Part shown: positions 8,076 to 16,375 of the stretch, piece after piece
How the letters are laid out: each line of letters opens with the position of its first letter
How positions within the stretch are numbered: the stretch's first letter is position 1
DNA from: Streptomyces sp. SJL17-4
GTDB taxonomy: Bacteria; Actinomycetota; Actinomycetes; Streptomycetales; Streptomycetaceae
Direction: 5' to 3'
Length of the DNA: 64,000 nucleotides
Assembly (NCBI RefSeq): GCF_036826855.1
Contig: NZ_CP104578.1
Location: 4,933,501-4,997,500 of the forward strand
The notes under the pieces: generated by a model
Told to the model about the DNA's origin: nothing
What the model saw: the letters and a program-made list of their open reading frames with translations, nothing else
Database searches by the model: none
Translations under genes and position numbers: made by a program

Positions 8076-9302
8076 ATGACCCCCGACCCCCTCCCGCACC
8101 TTCATCCCGCGGACGACGACATGGAGAACGACGACATAGAACCGACCGCAGAGCCCCGCCCGGTTCCGTCCCGCCAGCCGGTTGTCTCCTCGCCCCCGAC
8201 GCTCGGCGCATCTCCGCTCCCCGACCGGCCGACGGCGTTCCCGGTGGGGCCGAAGCCCCCGGCCGGGTCGACGTCACCCGTCGCACCGAAGCCCCCTGGC
8301 GCGGCGGCGGTTCCGCCCGTGACGGCGCCACCCGCCACCCCGCAGCCGTCGGAGGCCTCGGGCGCCCCCCGGCCCCGGCCCGACATCGAGGCGCAGGACC
8401 ACGAGGAGCCCGGCGGCGAAGCGGTCCACACGCTCCTGCGGACCGCGGCGACCGAGCGGCCGGTGGAGGAGGTCGCCGCCCTGGTGGCCCGCCTGCAGGA
8501 GACCGGCGAACTCTCCAGCCCCGCCGACGTGGCGCTCCGCGCGGCGGCCGTCACCCGTCCGCTGGACGAGGTGCGCCAACTGCTCGCGCTGCTGAACGCG
8601 TCCGGATACGACCTCGACCAGGCCGAGACCACCCTGCGCGCCGCGGCGGTGGGTCGGCCGGTCGAGGACGTGGTCCGGCTCGTCGGCATCCTGGGCGCCG
8701 ACAGCAGCGACTGGCGGCCCACCGCGGGCGGGGGCGCCGCGGCGGCGCGGAACGCCGAACCCGGCAGGCGGGGCCACGCGCGCGTCGGCGGGGCGGACAC
8801 GCCGGCCACGGCCGCCCCGAAGAAGCGCGAGCGGGGCGCCGCCGGCGCGCGGAAGTCCCCCCTGGACGGCGCGCTGGCGGCGGGCCCCGGCAGCCACGTC
8901 GCCTCTCCCGCGCTGAGGTCGGTACTGCGCTGGCCCGCCGCGCTCGCGCTGTTCGCCTGCGGCCTGGTCCATCTGCCGACCGATCTCGGGGGTCTGCGCT
9001 CGGGCGGCGACGCGCAAGCGCTGTCCGTGGTCGTCACGGTGCTCTGTCTGGCGTGCGCGGTGTGGCTCGCGGCCAGGGACACCCTGATCGCCTGGGCCGC
9101 CGCCGCGGGTGTCGCCGTCTTCGTCGTCGCGATCCACGGAGTCGCGGGCATGCGCACCGTCGAGCTGCTGAGCGGCAGCCTCGGCGTCACGTTCGCCTGG
9201 GCGAAGGCGCTGGGGCTCGTGAGTGCCGTGGGCATCGTCTGCCTGGCGGCCTCGGCCCTGGTGCGCCACGTGAAGGCGTCCGGCGCGACGGACAGCGCCT
9301 GA
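8076..9302 (+). CDS. Helical-repeat membrane protein, function unknown
   Basis: 408 residues. After a Pro-rich disordered N terminus of about 110 residues come three tandem helical units of roughly 36 residues (LRTAATERPVEEVAALVARL; LRAAAVTRPLDEVRQLLALL; LRAAAVGRPVEDVVRLVGIL), a basic linker, and four hydrophobic segments in the last 130 residues. I recognise no enzymatic motif. The repeat RP-x-[ED]-[ED]-V suggests a protein-interaction scaffold, by inference. ATG 8076 has GGAG eight bases upstream; in-frame codons back to 7941 are rejected as non-coding. A 16-bp terminator follows, so it is monocistronic. Confidence 0.7.
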   Translation: MTPDPLPHLHPADDDMENDDIEPTAEPRPVPSRQPVVSSPPTLGASPLPDRPTAFPVGPKPPAGSTSPVAPKPPGAAAVPPVTAPPATPQPSEASGAPRPRPDIEAQDHEEPGGEAVHTLLRTAATERPVEEVAALVARLQETGELSSPADVALRAAAVTRPLDEVRQLLALLNASGYDLDQAETTLRAAAVGRPVEDVVRLVGILGADSSDWRPTAGGGAAAARNAEPGRRGHARVGGADTPATAAPKKRERGAAGARKSPLDGALAAGPGSHVASPALRSVLRWPAALALFACGLVHLPTDLGGLRSGGDAQALSVVVTVLCLACAVWLAARDTLIAWAAAAGVAVFVVAIHGVAGMRTVELLSGSLGVTFAWAKALGLVSAVGIVCLAASALVRHVKASGATDSA

Positions 9303-9356
9303 CGCGCCTGACGCGTCCGGCGTGTCTGACGTATCGGAGAACGAGGACGAAGATCC

Positions 9357-9395
9357 GCCCCCGCTCGGGCAGCTCACCGCTGCCCGAGCGGGGGC
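9357..9395 (+). terminator. Strong intrinsic terminator
   Basis: A 17-bp perfect stem (arm GCCCCCGCTCGGGCAGC) around a TCACC loop, 54 bases after the helical-repeat protein. It isolates that gene from the oxidoreductase operon. Confidence 0.85.
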
Positions 9396-9429
9396 TCCGT
9401 CATGTTCCCGGTGCGCCCCTGACCCTTGC

Positions 9430-9487
9430 CTGATGGACCGTCAGGTACGAGCATGGGCCCCGCTCGTCGAAAGTGACGGGTCGTCAG
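9430..9487. promoter_or_regulatory. Two CTGAC-N5-GTCAG-type operators
   Basis: CTGAT-GGACC-GTCAG (9430-9444) and GTGAC-GGGTC-GTCAG (9473-9487), each with one mismatched outer base, have centres 43 bp apart just ahead of the oxidoreductase/SDR operon. The second site ends 25 bases before the ribosome site, so it probably overlaps the transcript start. Confidence 0.7.
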
Positions 9488-9523
9488 GCAGGGCCGCGAG
9501 GCCAGGGCTCAAGGGGGTTCCTC

Positions 9524-10441
9524 ATGGTCGTCTACGGAATGCAGCTGCCGGTCCAGTCGCAGAGCGCGATCTACGCCGAGCCCTGGGAGGCGGACTCCGG
9601 GCCCGCCGATCTGCTCGCCGTCGCCCGCGCCGCCGAGGACCACGGGTTCGACTACCTCGCGAGCTGTGACCACGTCGCCATCCCGCGCCGGCTCGCCGAG
9701 GCCATGAGCACCGTCTGGTACGACCCGGTCGCCACGCTCTCCTTCCTCGCCGCCGCCACCGAACGCGTCCGGCTGCTCTCGCACGTCGCCGTCGTCGGGC
9801 TGCGCCATCCGCTCGTCACCGCCAAGGCGTACGCGACGCTCGACCACCTCTCCGGCGGCCGGCTGGTCCTCGGGGTCGGCGCCGGGCACGTACAGGAGGA
9901 GTTCGAGGTGCTCGGCGTGGACTTCGCGCGCCGGGGTGCCGTGCTCGACGAGACCATGGACGCGCTGCGGGCCGCGCTCGGCCCCGAGGAGTACCCGGAG
10001 CACCTGGGGGAGCGGTTCGCCTTCAAGGACCTCGGGCAGCTGCCCCGGCCCGCGCAGGAGCGCGTCCCGCTCTGGGTCGGCGGCTCCTCCCCGGCCGCCG
10101 TGCGCCGCGCCGCGCTCAAGGGCGACGGCTGGCTCCCGCAGGGTGACCCGCGCGAGCGGCTGGCCGTACAGATCCAGAAGCTGCTGCGGCTCCGCGCCGA
10201 CGCCGGGATCGCGGAGCCGATCACCGTCGGCGCGATCCCCGAGCCGCTGTACGTCGGCAGCCCCGCCTGGAACGTCGGCCGCCGCACCCTGAGCGGGCCG
10301 CCGGAGGAGCTCGCCGCCTCCCTGCGCGCGTACGGGGAGATGGGCGTGCACCAGATCCAGGTCCGGTTCCGCTCCCGGAGCCGTACCGAACTCATCGACC
10401 AGATGGCGGCCTTCGGCACGGAGGTCGCCCCCCACCTCTAG
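9524..10441 (+). CDS. LLM-class (luciferase-like) oxidoreductase, probably F420-dependent
   Basis: 305 residues, a TIM-barrel enzyme of the bacterial luciferase superfamily. Markers are MVVYGMQLPVQS at the N terminus, LDHLSGGRLVLGVGAGHVQEEF near residues 107-127 and PLWVGGSSPAAVRRAA near 185, the pattern of TIGR03619-type F420-dependent members. It probably oxidises or reduces a cyclic or lipid-like ketone or alcohol; the substrate is unknown. ATG 9524 has GGGGG six bases upstream; an in-frame GTG at 9473 lies inside the operator and is rejected. An SDR follows after 11 bases, and fbiC for F420 synthesis is 14 kb away. Confidence 0.83.
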   Translation: MVVYGMQLPVQSQSAIYAEPWEADSGPADLLAVARAAEDHGFDYLASCDHVAIPRRLAEAMSTVWYDPVATLSFLAAATERVRLLSHVAVVGLRHPLVTAKAYATLDHLSGGRLVLGVGAGHVQEEFEVLGVDFARRGAVLDETMDALRAALGPEEYPEHLGERFAFKDLGQLPRPAQERVPLWVGGSSPAAVRRAALKGDGWLPQGDPRERLAVQIQKLLRLRADAGIAEPITVGAIPEPLYVGSPAWNVGRRTLSGPPEELAASLRAYGEMGVHQIQVRFRSRSRTELIDQMAAFGTEVAPHL

Positions 10442-10452
10442 GGAGTACGGAC

Positions 10453-11214
10453 ATGGGCACACTCGACGGGCGGGTCGTCCTCGTCACCGGCGCGGCGCGC
10501 GGACAGGGCGAGCAGGAGGCCCGGCTGTTCGCCGCGGAGGGGGCCAGGGTCGTCCTCGCGGACGTCCTCGACGACGCCGTCGGCGCGCTGGCCAAGGAGC
10601 TGGGGGAGGAGCGGGCCCTCCCCGTCCATCTGGACGTGACCAGCGAGGACGACTGGGCCACGGCCGTGACCCTCGCCAAGGAGCGGTTCGGGAAGATCGA
10701 CGGGCTGGTCAACAACGCCGGCATCCTCCGCTTCAACGAGCTGCTCTCCACCCCTCTTGAAGAGTTCCAGGCGATCGTCTCCGTCAACCAGACCGGCTGC
10801 TTCCTCGGCATCCGTACCGTCGCGCCCGAGATCGCGGCGGCCGGCGGCGGGACGATCGTCAACACGGCCTCGTACACGGGCCTGACGGGGATGGCCGGAG
10901 TCGGCGCCTACGCCGCTTCCAAGCACGCCGTCCTCGGGCTGACCCGGGTGGCCGCCCTGGAGCTGGCCGCGCAGGGGATACGGGTGAACGCCGTCTGCCC
11001 GGGCGCCATCGACACCGCCATGAGCAACCCGGAGGGCGTGGACCCGGCCGCCACGGCCGAGCTGTACCGCTCGCTCGTGCCGCTCGGGCGGATCGGGCGG
11101 CCGGACGAGGTGGCGGCCCTCGCGCTGTTCCTGACCGGGGAGGACTCGGCGTACATCACGGGGCAGCCGTTCGTGATCGACGGCGGCTGGCTGGCGGGAG
11201 TCAGTCTGTTCTGA
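10453..11214 (+). CDS. SDR-family NAD(P)-dependent alcohol dehydrogenase/ketoreductase
   Basis: 253 residues, classical short-chain dehydrogenase. It has the Rossmann motif TGAARGQG (residues 13-20), LVNNAGIL, the catalytic Ser in TASYTG and the YAASK Tyr/Lys pair, and a C terminus ending IDGGW. An acidic residue after beta-2 (VVLADVLDD) points to NAD rather than NADP. It lies 11 bases after the luciferase-like oxidoreductase with GGGAGT before its ATG, so the two are one operon under the operators at 9430-9487. Similar SDRs act on hydroxy-steroids and hydroxyacyl-CoAs; the substrate cannot be read. Confidence 0.85.
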   Translation: MGTLDGRVVLVTGAARGQGEQEARLFAAEGARVVLADVLDDAVGALAKELGEERALPVHLDVTSEDDWATAVTLAKERFGKIDGLVNNAGILRFNELLSTPLEEFQAIVSVNQTGCFLGIRTVAPEIAAAGGGTIVNTASYTGLTGMAGVGAYAASKHAVLGLTRVAALELAAQGIRVNAVCPGAIDTAMSNPEGVDPAATAELYRSLVPLGRIGRPDEVAALALFLTGEDSAYITGQPFVIDGGWLAGVSLF

Positions 11215-11217
11215 CAG

Positions 11218-11295
11218 CTGACGACACGTCAGGTATTGACGCACCTGGCGCTCGGTGCGACAGTCGGGCACATCACGAATCTGACGACTCGTCAG
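11218..11295. promoter_or_regulatory. Two CTGAC-N5-GTCAG operators
   Basis: CTGAC-GACAC-GTCAG (11218-11232) begins four bases after the SDR stop; CTGAC-GACTC-GTCAG (11281-11295) ends 25 bases before the TTG start of the next oxidoreductase. Both are perfect, with centres 63 bp apart (six helical turns), which would allow looping or cooperative binding. Confidence 0.75.
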
Positions 11296-11320
11296 AAACT
11301 CACGAGGACGGTGAACCCCC

Positions 11321-12445
11321 TTGGAATTCGGGATCTTCGTACAGGGATACGTCGGCAAGCGCGCCGAGACCGATCCCGAAGCCGAACACAAGGCCCTCAT
11401 GGAGGAGACCGAGTACGTCATCCAGGCGGACAGGTCCGGCTTCAAGTACGCCTGGGCCTCGGAGCACCACTTCCTGGAGGAGTACTCGCACCTCTCCGCC
11501 AACGACGTCTACCTGGGCTACCTCGCCCACGCCACCGACCGGATCCACCTCGGCTCCGGCATCTTCAACCCCCTCGCCCCCGTCAACCACCCGGTGAAGG
11601 TCGCCGAGAAGGTCGCCATGCTCGACCATCTCTCCGGCGGACGCTTCGAGTTCGGCTCCGGCCGGGGCGCGGGCTCCCACGAGATCCTCGGGTTCATGCC
11701 GGGCATCACCGACATGAACCACACGAAGGAGCTGTGGGAGGAGACGATCGCCGAGTTCCCCAAGATGTGGCTCCAGGACGAGTACGTCGGCTTCCAGGGC
11801 AAGCACTGGTCGCTGCCGCCCCGCAAGGTCCTCCCGAAGCCGTACGGAAAGTCCCACCCCGCCATGTGGTACGCCGCCGGGTCCCCGTCCTCGTACGCCA
11901 TGGCCGGCAAGAAGGGCCTCGGCGTCCTCGGCTTCAGCGTGCAGAAGGTCTCCGACATGGAGTGGGTCGTCGAGTCCTACAAGACCGCGATCAAGGAGGC
12001 CAGGGCGATCGGCGACTTCGTCAACGACAACGTCATGGTGACCTCGACCGCGATCTGCGCCGAGACCCACGAGAAGGCGGTCGAGATCGCGGTGGGCGGC
12101 GGCCTCAACTACCTCCAGTCGCTGCTCTTCCGCTACCACGACACCTTCCCGCGGCCGGAGGGCATCCCGGAGTGGCCGGAGCTCCTGCCCGAGTACTCGG
12201 CCGAGATCATCGAACTCCTCATCCAGGAGGAGCTGATGATCTGCGGCGATCCGAGCGAGGTGCTCGCCCAGTGCAAGCGCTGGGAGCAGGCGGGCGCGGA
12301 CCAGCTGTCCTTCGGGCTGCCGATCGGGATCTCGTACGAGGACACGATGAACTCGATCAAGCTGATCGGCGAGCACGTGATCCCGAAGATCGACACGGAC
12401 CCGGTCCACCGCACGACCCGCTTCCGCCAGTCCGCGTCCTCCTGA
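11321..12445 (+). CDS. LLM-class flavin-dependent oxidoreductase
   Basis: 374 residues of the luciferase-like monooxygenase superfamily, closer to the flavin-dependent alkanal-monooxygenase branch (EFGIFVQGYVGKR, WASEHHF, AMLDHLSGGRFEFGSGRG). The EHH motif and long middle insertion are typical of two-component monooxygenases taking reduced FMN, though F420 cannot be excluded. Its start is TTG 11321; GAGG at 11304-11307 is rather far (13 bases), so initiation may be weak. It is the third unit under the repeated palindrome. It probably hydroxylates or performs a Baeyer-Villiger type reaction in the same catabolic route, by inference. Confidence 0.83.
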   Translation: MEFGIFVQGYVGKRAETDPEAEHKALMEETEYVIQADRSGFKYAWASEHHFLEEYSHLSANDVYLGYLAHATDRIHLGSGIFNPLAPVNHPVKVAEKVAMLDHLSGGRFEFGSGRGAGSHEILGFMPGITDMNHTKELWEETIAEFPKMWLQDEYVGFQGKHWSLPPRKVLPKPYGKSHPAMWYAAGSPSSYAMAGKKGLGVLGFSVQKVSDMEWVVESYKTAIKEARAIGDFVNDNVMVTSTAICAETHEKAVEIAVGGGLNYLQSLLFRYHDTFPRPEGIPEWPELLPEYSAEIIELLIQEELMICGDPSEVLAQCKRWEQAGADQLSFGLPIGISYEDTMNSIKLIGEHVIPKIDTDPVHRTTRFRQSASS

Positions 12446-12602
12446 CGGGCCGCCGCCAGCCGCCGCGCGGGCGCACCCGCACGGGCCCGCGCCGCCACCC
12501 ACCGCCGTGCGGGCAACCATCCCGCACGGGCGGTGCCCACCCGCACGGGCGGTGCCGCCGCCCCCGCCGTGTGGGCCGTGCCCGCGCCCGCCGCCCCCGC
12601 CG

Positions 12603-12804
12603 TGTGGGCAATCGTCCCGCGGGGCGGGACGGGTGGGCACACGGGACGGCGCCCTCTGGCGGCGCCTCCGCCCCTTGTGCCTGGGCCCGCACCAGAAGTG
12701 CGCCGTGCAACTAGGTGCGGGTCAGGGCGCGGAAGCCTAGGCCCGGCAAGGGGCGCCGTCCCGTTGTGCCCACCCGTTCCGCCCCAGCGGAACAGATGCC
12801 CACA
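12603..12804. repeat. MITE-like inverted-repeat element
   Basis: A roughly 202-bp intergenic element with imperfect terminal inverted repeats of 52-54 bp: the left arm (12603-12654) starts TGTGGGCAATCG and ends GGACGGCGCCC; the right arm (12751-12804) is its near-complement. The middle holds a second inverted pair (GCCCGCACC / GGTGCGGGT), so the whole can fold into one long hairpin. There is no open frame of its own. Similar GC-rich palindromic elements recur between Streptomyces genes to my knowledge, but the copy number in this genome was not checked. Confidence 0.7.
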
Positions 12805-12948
12805 ACGGGGTGGGTGAGCGGGCGCCGTACCCGAAGCGCGGGGTGGCGTCTTCCCGGACCGTCGCCCCGTATCCGCCCCGGCCGGAGGCCCCCCGCGGCG
12901 GCCCCCGGTCCGGGGCGCACCCGTGTCCACGTCCAGAGAGGGAACGTC

Positions 12949-14688
12949 ATGCTCGATCACCTGATCAAGGGCGCCACCGTCGTGGACGGCACCGGCGCCC
13001 CCGCCCACGTCGCCGACGTCGGCATCCGCGACGGGCGGATCGCCGTGGTCGCCGAGCCCGGCACCGTACGCGAGGAGGCCCGTACGACCGAGGACGCCAC
13101 CGGTCTCGTCCTCACGCCCGGCTTCGTCGACCCGCACACCCACTACGACGCCCAGCTGTTCTGGGACCCGTACGCCACCCCCTCCATGAACCACGGCGTC
13201 ACCACCGTCGCCGGCGGCAACTGCGGCTTCACCCTCGCCCCGCTCCACCCGGACCGGCCCGAGGACGCCGACTACACCCGCCGCATGATGTCCAAGGTCG
13301 AGGGGATGGCCCTCAAGGCCCTGGAGGAGGGCGTCGACTGGTCCTGGTCGTCGTTCGCCGAGTACCTCGACGCCCTCGACGGCCGGATCGCCGTCAACGC
13401 CGGTTTCATGGTGGGCCACTGCGCCCTGCGCCGGTACGTGATGGGCGCCGACGCCGTCGGCGGGCAGCCCACCCCCGAGCAGCTCGCGCAGATGGTCGCC
13501 CTTCTCAAGGAGGCCATGGAGGCCGGTGCCTGGGGGCTCTCCACCACCCAGTCGTCCACCCACTCCGACGGCGACGGCGCCCCCGTCGCCTCCCGGCACG
13601 CGAGCCCCGAGGAGCTGATCGCCCTCTCCGCGGCGGTCGGCGAGCACGAGGGCACCCAGCTGGAGGCGATCCTCGCGGGCTGCCTCGACCAGTTCTCCGA
13701 CGACGAGATCGAGCTGTTCGTCGAGATGACCGCGGCCGCGGGACGTCCCCTCAACTGGAACGTCCTCACCATCGACGCCGCCGTCCCCGAACGCGTCCCG
13801 CGCCAGCTCACCGCCTCCGAGCGGGCCCGGAAGTCCGGCGGCCGGATCGTCGCCCTCACCATGCCGATCCTGACCCCGATGAACATGTCGCTCGGCACGT
13901 TCTGCGCGCTCAACCTCATCCCCGGCTGGGGCGAGATCCTCGCCCTCCCCGTTCCCGAGCGGATCGCGAAGCTCCGCGACCCGGACGTACGGGCCGAGAT
14001 GCTGCGGCGCGCCGACTCCAGGGAGGCCGGGGTCTTCCGGCGCCTCGCCCACTTCGGGCGGTACGTCATCGGGGACACGTACAGCCGCGAGAACGAGGGG
14101 CTCACCGGGCGCGTCGTCGGCGACATCGCCGCCGAGCGCGGCCAGGACCCCTTCCAGTGCCTCGTCGAGATCTGCGCCAACGACGAGCTCCGGACGATCC
14201 TGTGGCCGATGCCCAGCGACAACGACCCGGCCTCCTGGGCGCTGCGCCGCGAGACCTGGGACCACGAGGACGTGCTGCTCGGCGGCTCCGACGCGGGCGC
14301 CCACCTGGACCGGATGTGCGGAGCGCCGTACACGACCCGGTTCCTCGGCGACTGCCTGCGCGGGCGGAAGCTCGTGCCGCTTGAGCGGGCGGTTCGGATG
14401 CTGTCCGACGACCCGGCCCGGCTCTTCGGGCTCCGCGAGCGGGGCCGGATCGCCGAGGGCTTCCACGCCGACCTGGTCCTCTTCGACCCGGAGCGGATCG
14501 ACGCGGGCCCGGCGACCCTCGTGCACGACCTGCCGGGAGACAGCCCGCGGCTGGACTCGCGGGCGGTCGGGATCGTGTCGGTCCGGGTCAACGGCGTGGA
14601 GACGGTACGGGACGACGAGGTGACCGGCGCGGTCCCGGGGAAGGTGCTGCGCTCCGGCCGTGACACGAGGACGGTGGCGACCAGGTGA
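12949..14688 (+). CDS. N-acyl-D-amino-acid deacylase-type amidohydrolase
   Basis: 579 residues, D-aminoacylase-like branch of the amidohydrolase superfamily. The N-terminal beta-sandwich (DHLIKGATVVDGTGAP) leads to the metal motif GFVDPHTHYDAQ, then GGNCGFTLAPL, MVGHCALR, and the late aspartate motif LGGSDAGAHLDRMCGAPY, and returns to a sandwich with VNGVETVRD. These enzymes hydrolyse amides; homologues in hydrophobic-compound catabolic clusters are of unknown specificity. ATG 12949 follows GAGGGA. The gene has no palindromic operator of its own; a MITE-like element separates it from the upstream oxidoreductase, so read-through may be impeded. Its stop overlaps the next gene by four bases. 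Confidence 0.83.
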   Translation: MLDHLIKGATVVDGTGAPAHVADVGIRDGRIAVVAEPGTVREEARTTEDATGLVLTPGFVDPHTHYDAQLFWDPYATPSMNHGVTTVAGGNCGFTLAPLHPDRPEDADYTRRMMSKVEGMALKALEEGVDWSWSSFAEYLDALDGRIAVNAGFMVGHCALRRYVMGADAVGGQPTPEQLAQMVALLKEAMEAGAWGLSTTQSSTHSDGDGAPVASRHASPEELIALSAAVGEHEGTQLEAILAGCLDQFSDDEIELFVEMTAAAGRPLNWNVLTIDAAVPERVPRQLTASERARKSGGRIVALTMPILTPMNMSLGTFCALNLIPGWGEILALPVPERIAKLRDPDVRAEMLRRADSREAGVFRRLAHFGRYVIGDTYSRENEGLTGRVVGDIAAERGQDPFQCLVEICANDELRTILWPMPSDNDPASWALRRETWDHEDVLLGGSDAGAHLDRMCGAPYTTRFLGDCLRGRKLVPLERAVRMLSDDPARLFGLRERGRIAEGFHADLVLFDPERIDAGPATLVHDLPGDSPRLDSRAVGIVSVRVNGVETVRDDEVTGAVPGKVLRSGRDTRTVATR

Positions 14689-16136
14689 ACCAGCAGCTCT
14701 TCATCGGCGGCGAGTGGGTCGAGCCCGACGGCGGTCACTACGAGGTGATCGACCCGGCCACCGAGGAAGTCGTCGGCCTCGCCCCGGAGGCCTCCCGCGC
14801 CCAGGTGTACGAGGCGGCCGCCGCGGCCCGCGAGGCCTTCGTCTCCTGGTCCCGGACGAGACCCGAGGAGCGGGCGGCGATCCTCGACCGGGCCGCCGAC
14901 CTGATGGCCAGGGACGCCGAGGCGAACACCCTCCTCGCCCGCGCCGAGACCGGTGCCACCACCGGCACCGCGCGCGGCATGCAGGTCGCCGTCGGCTCCG
15001 CCCGCTTCCGGCGGTACGCGCGGGGAGCCATGGAACCGGTCGAGCAGGCGCTGCCCCCGCAGATCAACGAAGCCGGCCCGATGGGGAAGGCCGGGGTGTT
15101 CGGCGCGGTGGCGGTGCGTCGCCCGGTCGGGGTCGTCACCTGCATCACCTCGTACAACAACCCCTGGGCCAACCCGGCCGGCAAGGTCGCCCCCGCGCTC
15201 GCGATGGGCAACACGGTCCTGGTGAAGCCCGCCCCGCAGGACCCGCTCTCCGTGTACGCGATGACCCGCGCCCTGGCGGAGGCCGGCGTCCCGCCGGGCG
15301 TCGTCAACGTGGTCACCGGCTCCTCGGTGGAGGCCGGACGGGCGGCCGTGGACTCCCCGGACGTCGACATGGTGTCGTTCACCGGTTCCACGGCGGTCGG
15401 GCAGGCGATCGGCGAGGTCTGCGGCCGCGCGCTCAAGCGGCAGCTGATGGAGCTGGGCGGCAAGGGCGCCGCGCTCGTCTTCGACGACGCGGACCTGGAC
15501 TCGGCGGTGATGGGGATCGGGACGACGTTCTCGTTCTACAGCGGACAGATCTGTACGGCCCCGACCCGGGTGCTCGCCCAGCGCGGGATCTACGAGCGGC
15601 TGATCGAGAAGCTCACCGGCTATCTGGCCTTCATGAAGGTGGGGGACCCGGCGGAGCAGGGCACGATCGTCGGCCCGGTGATCTCGGCGGCCCACCGCGA
15701 CCGGGTGGAGTCGTACGTGGAGCTCGGCCGGAAGGAAGGGGCGCGGGTCGTCGTCGGCGGCGAGCGGCCGGACCTCCCGAAGGGCTTCTACGTGGCGCCG
15801 ACGCTGCTCGCCGACTGCACCAACGAGATGCGGGTGGTGCGGGAGGAGATCTTCGGGCCGGTCGTCGTGGTGGTCCCCTTCGACGACGAGGAGGAGGGGA
15901 TCGCGCTCGCCAACGACAGCGACTACGGCCTTCTCGACTACGTGTGGTCGGGCGACGTGGCCCGCGCCTTCCGGATCGCGGCCCGGCTGCGGGCCGGCGG
16001 GGTGGGCGTGAACACGATCGGACGGAACATGGAGGCGCCGTTCGGCGGATTCAAGCGGAGCGGGGTCGGACGGGACGTCGGCTCGTACGCGCTGCACGCG
16101 TACAGCGAGCTGCAGGCCGTTGTCTGGCCGGGGTGA
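14685..16136 (+). CDS. NAD(P)-dependent aldehyde dehydrogenase
   Basis: 483 residues, usual length for the family. It contains the cofactor loop SFTGSTAVGQ, the general-base Glu in MELGGKGAAL, the catalytic Cys in YSGQICTAPT and the C-terminal EIFGPVVVV and FGGFKRSGVGR motifs. It would oxidise an aldehyde to the acid. The GTG start overlaps the amidohydrolase stop (GTGA), so the two are translationally coupled and probably consecutive steps: amide cleavage or ring opening, then aldehyde oxidation. The preferred substrate is not readable. Confidence 0.9.
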   Translation: MNQQLFIGGEWVEPDGGHYEVIDPATEEVVGLAPEASRAQVYEAAAAAREAFVSWSRTRPEERAAILDRAADLMARDAEANTLLARAETGATTGTARGMQVAVGSARFRRYARGAMEPVEQALPPQINEAGPMGKAGVFGAVAVRRPVGVVTCITSYNNPWANPAGKVAPALAMGNTVLVKPAPQDPLSVYAMTRALAEAGVPPGVVNVVTGSSVEAGRAAVDSPDVDMVSFTGSTAVGQAIGEVCGRALKRQLMELGGKGAALVFDDADLDSAVMGIGTTFSFYSGQICTAPTRVLAQRGIYERLIEKLTGYLAFMKVGDPAEQGTIVGPVISAAHRDRVESYVELGRKEGARVVVGGERPDLPKGFYVAPTLLADCTNEMRVVREEIFGPVVVVVPFDDEEEGIALANDSDYGLLDYVWSGDVARAFRIAARLRAGGVGVNTIGRNMEAPFGGFKRSGVGRDVGSYALHAYSELQAVVWPG

Positions 16137-16147
16137 GCGCGTGGCCG

Positions 16148-16242
16148 AAAATTTCCTTCGGAAAATTTGAAACCGGACATTTAGGGCACTGCTGCGGTTC
16201 CCGCATATCGGACGTGGCCCGACCGACCTACCAGTTGGTCGG
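16148..16242. other. AT-rich palindrome and weak hairpin between genes
   Basis: The 239-base gap holds an AT-rich imperfect palindrome (AAAATTTCC-TTC-GGAAAATTT, 16148-16168), conspicuous in this GC-rich DNA, and a 6-bp stem CCGACC/GGTCGG (16223-16242). The first could be an operator or terminator of the dehydrogenase operon; the second is too weak to call alone. Confidence 0.4.
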
Positions 16243-16375
16243 CCCGTTCTGGTCGTCGATCTTTCAATCATTGGTGGGCGTCCGCTTCGACCCCCGCAAA
16301 GTAAGGCGATGATCGGTCGGATCTACGGAGTTCGATCTTCCGGATGTGGAAACCGCAGCATTTAACGTCCTGTTC

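Noticed and set aside
12446..12600. CRISPR-like array in the GCACGGGC-rich stretch
   Set aside because: The repeats are short, irregular and without spacers; they belong to the edge of the MITE-like palindromic region.
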